Below are positions 63,242-64,000 of a stretch of 64,000 nucleotides of DNA, in pieces (the first letter of the stretch is position 1; each line of letters opens with the position of its first letter). This stretch comes from Candidatus Latescibacterota bacterium (GTDB lineage: Bacteria > JAAXHH01). The position numbers were made by a program, and so were the translations under genes. The notes beneath the pieces were generated by a model that saw only the letters and a program-made list of their open reading frames with translations, had not been told where the DNA came from and did no database searches. The stretch covers positions 321,435-385,434 of the forward strand of contig JAJEAN010000007.1 in NCBI GenBank assembly GCA_022822725.1. The letters run 5' to 3'.

Positions 63242-64000
63242 TCAACGGCCGGATCCGAAGAGCCAGTCCCAGAATCCCTGGCTTCGACCCTCGACAGCAC
63301 CGTCCTTCACGACATCCTCCGTAACATAAAGCGTCGTCGACAGGTTGAGATGCTTGTCGACGCGTATGGCGTATCCGCCCCGGTCGTTCCGCTCGAGTGC
63401 CTCGGTGCGCAGGTAAGGCTTCCACAGTTCGTTGAACTGCCCGTGCCACAGGAACACGCCGGCCACGTCCTCGACCAGAATGCGTTCGGCCTCCTCGTAA
63501 AGCGCAATACGTCGCGCCGGATCGCCGATCAGGCGGTTGGCCTCCGCCATGATGGATTCGAAGCGCTGGTCGTACCAGGCATGGCGGCCCGTCGAAAGCC
63601 AGATGCCAAGCAGGTTGCTGGGATCCATGTAGTCGTATCCGTAGGGGATCATGGCGAAGGCGATGTTTCCCTCGTACATGGTTTCCATGAACAGTTTGGC
63701 CTCGGTGTTCTGCACGCCGATATCCAGGTTCAGGTGTCGCTTCAACATGGCCTGCACCGCCTGCGGCGCCTGTCCCCCCTGAAGATTGGTTCCCCTGGTC
63801 CACATCACGGTCCGGGGAAATCCCCTGCCGTCCGGATAACCGGCTTCCGCGAGCAGTTGTCGCGCCCGGACCGGGTCGAACCGCTGAACCGGTGCGAGTT
63901 CCCGTGGATTGGCCGCGGGAAGTCCCTCGGGCAGCATGGACACCGAGGGAACGGCGACGCCCTGGAGGGCGGACATGACCAGTGCTTCGGTGTCGATGGC
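63242..64000 (-). CDS. Extracellular solute-binding protein, family 5 (peptide/nickel type), C-terminal part
   Basis: Binding protein of an oligopeptide-type ABC importer, 5' end beyond base 64000. The frame is open to the window edge, and the internal ATG at 63976 is preceded by in-frame AIDTEALV. About 250 residues are visible: a LPEGLPAANP-type hinge, FDPVRARQLLAEAGYPDGRGF and a C-terminal region with EANRLIGDPARRIALYEEAERILVEDVAGVFL, all typical of the SBP_bac_5 fold. It converges on the tRNA; the 112-bp gap between them holds nothing clear. The ligand is unknown. Confidence 0.85.
   Translation of the reverse strand, partial: AIDTEALVMSALQGVAVPSVSMLPEGLPAANPRELAPVQRFDPVRARQLLAEAGYPDGRGFPRTVMWTRGTNLQGGQAPQAVQAMLKRHLNLDIGVQNTEAKLFMETMYEGNIAFAMIPYGYDYMDPSNLLGIWLSTGRHAWYDQRFESIMAEANRLIGDPARRIALYEEAERILVEDVAGVFLWHGQFNELWKPYLRTEALERNDRGGYAIRVDKHLNLSTTLYVTEDVVKDGAVEGRSQGFWDWLFGSGR

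Overview
This is a contiguous 64 kb piece of a high-GC Gram-negative chromosome that is almost entirely housekeeping DNA. No phage, insertion sequence or CRISPR array is visible. The envelope logic is diderm: an MsbA-type lipid flippase, three heptosyltransferase-like (GT9) enzymes, LPS-core-type GT2 enzymes, Lgt, and a MurE with the DNPR signature of meso-diaminopimelate ligases. Gene blocks such as nuoF-N, rng-rplU-rpmA and rpmE-prfA-prmC-proC, together with a dcw cluster, point to an uncultured phylum, perhaps near Latescibacterota, Gemmatimonadota or the FCB group. That placement is a guess from gene content, not a phylogenetic result.

Layout. Positions 1-10215 carry the 3' part of a complex I operon (nuoF, truncated by the window edge, through nuoN). 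Positions 10342-25148 hold a polyprenyl diphosphate synthase, then a cell-surface glycan locus: eight glycosyltransferases, an MsbA-like exporter, a radical SAM/SPASM enzyme and a small methyltransferase, interrupted by a two-gene Na+/solute symporter. Positions 25145-29619 carry rng, rplU, rpmA and a large phosphohexomutase. A PpiD-like foldase gene lies on the minus strand at 29647-31467. From 31622 the plus strand resumes with rpmE, prfA, prmC and proC.

An AT-rich, promoter-bearing gap (34935-35331) with three MraZ boxes opens the division and wall cluster: mraZ, rsmH, ftsL, ftsI, murE, murF, ftsW, murC, murB, ftsQ, ftsA, ftsZ. mraY, murD and murG are absent from it. valS and a PHP-domain phosphoesterase follow, then the elongasome block mreB, mreC, mreD, mrdA, rodA. 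The window ends with lgt, comF, a phosphofructokinase with pyrophosphate-type residues, tpiA, secG, tRNA-Leu(GAG) and, on the minus strand, the C-terminal part of an oligopeptide-type ABC binding protein.

Themes. First, short GC-rich direct repeats, many with a period of 9 or 18 bp, recur at gene ends, stop codons, linkers and termini (nuoI, nuoL, nuoM, msbA-like, GT9, murE, murC, rodA-lgt and others). Related DNA units are read in different frames in different genes, so the process seems to act on DNA rather than on protein. Second, several conserved proteins have odd key positions: NuoM lacks about nine residues of a near-invariant loop, MurE lacks the usual GKGHE motif, NuoG is condensed, and the prenyl synthase has no canonical start codon in front of its conserved N-terminus. 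Third, putative promoters in this GC-rich DNA are close to the sigma-70 consensus (TTGACA, 17 bp, TATNNT) and stand out clearly.
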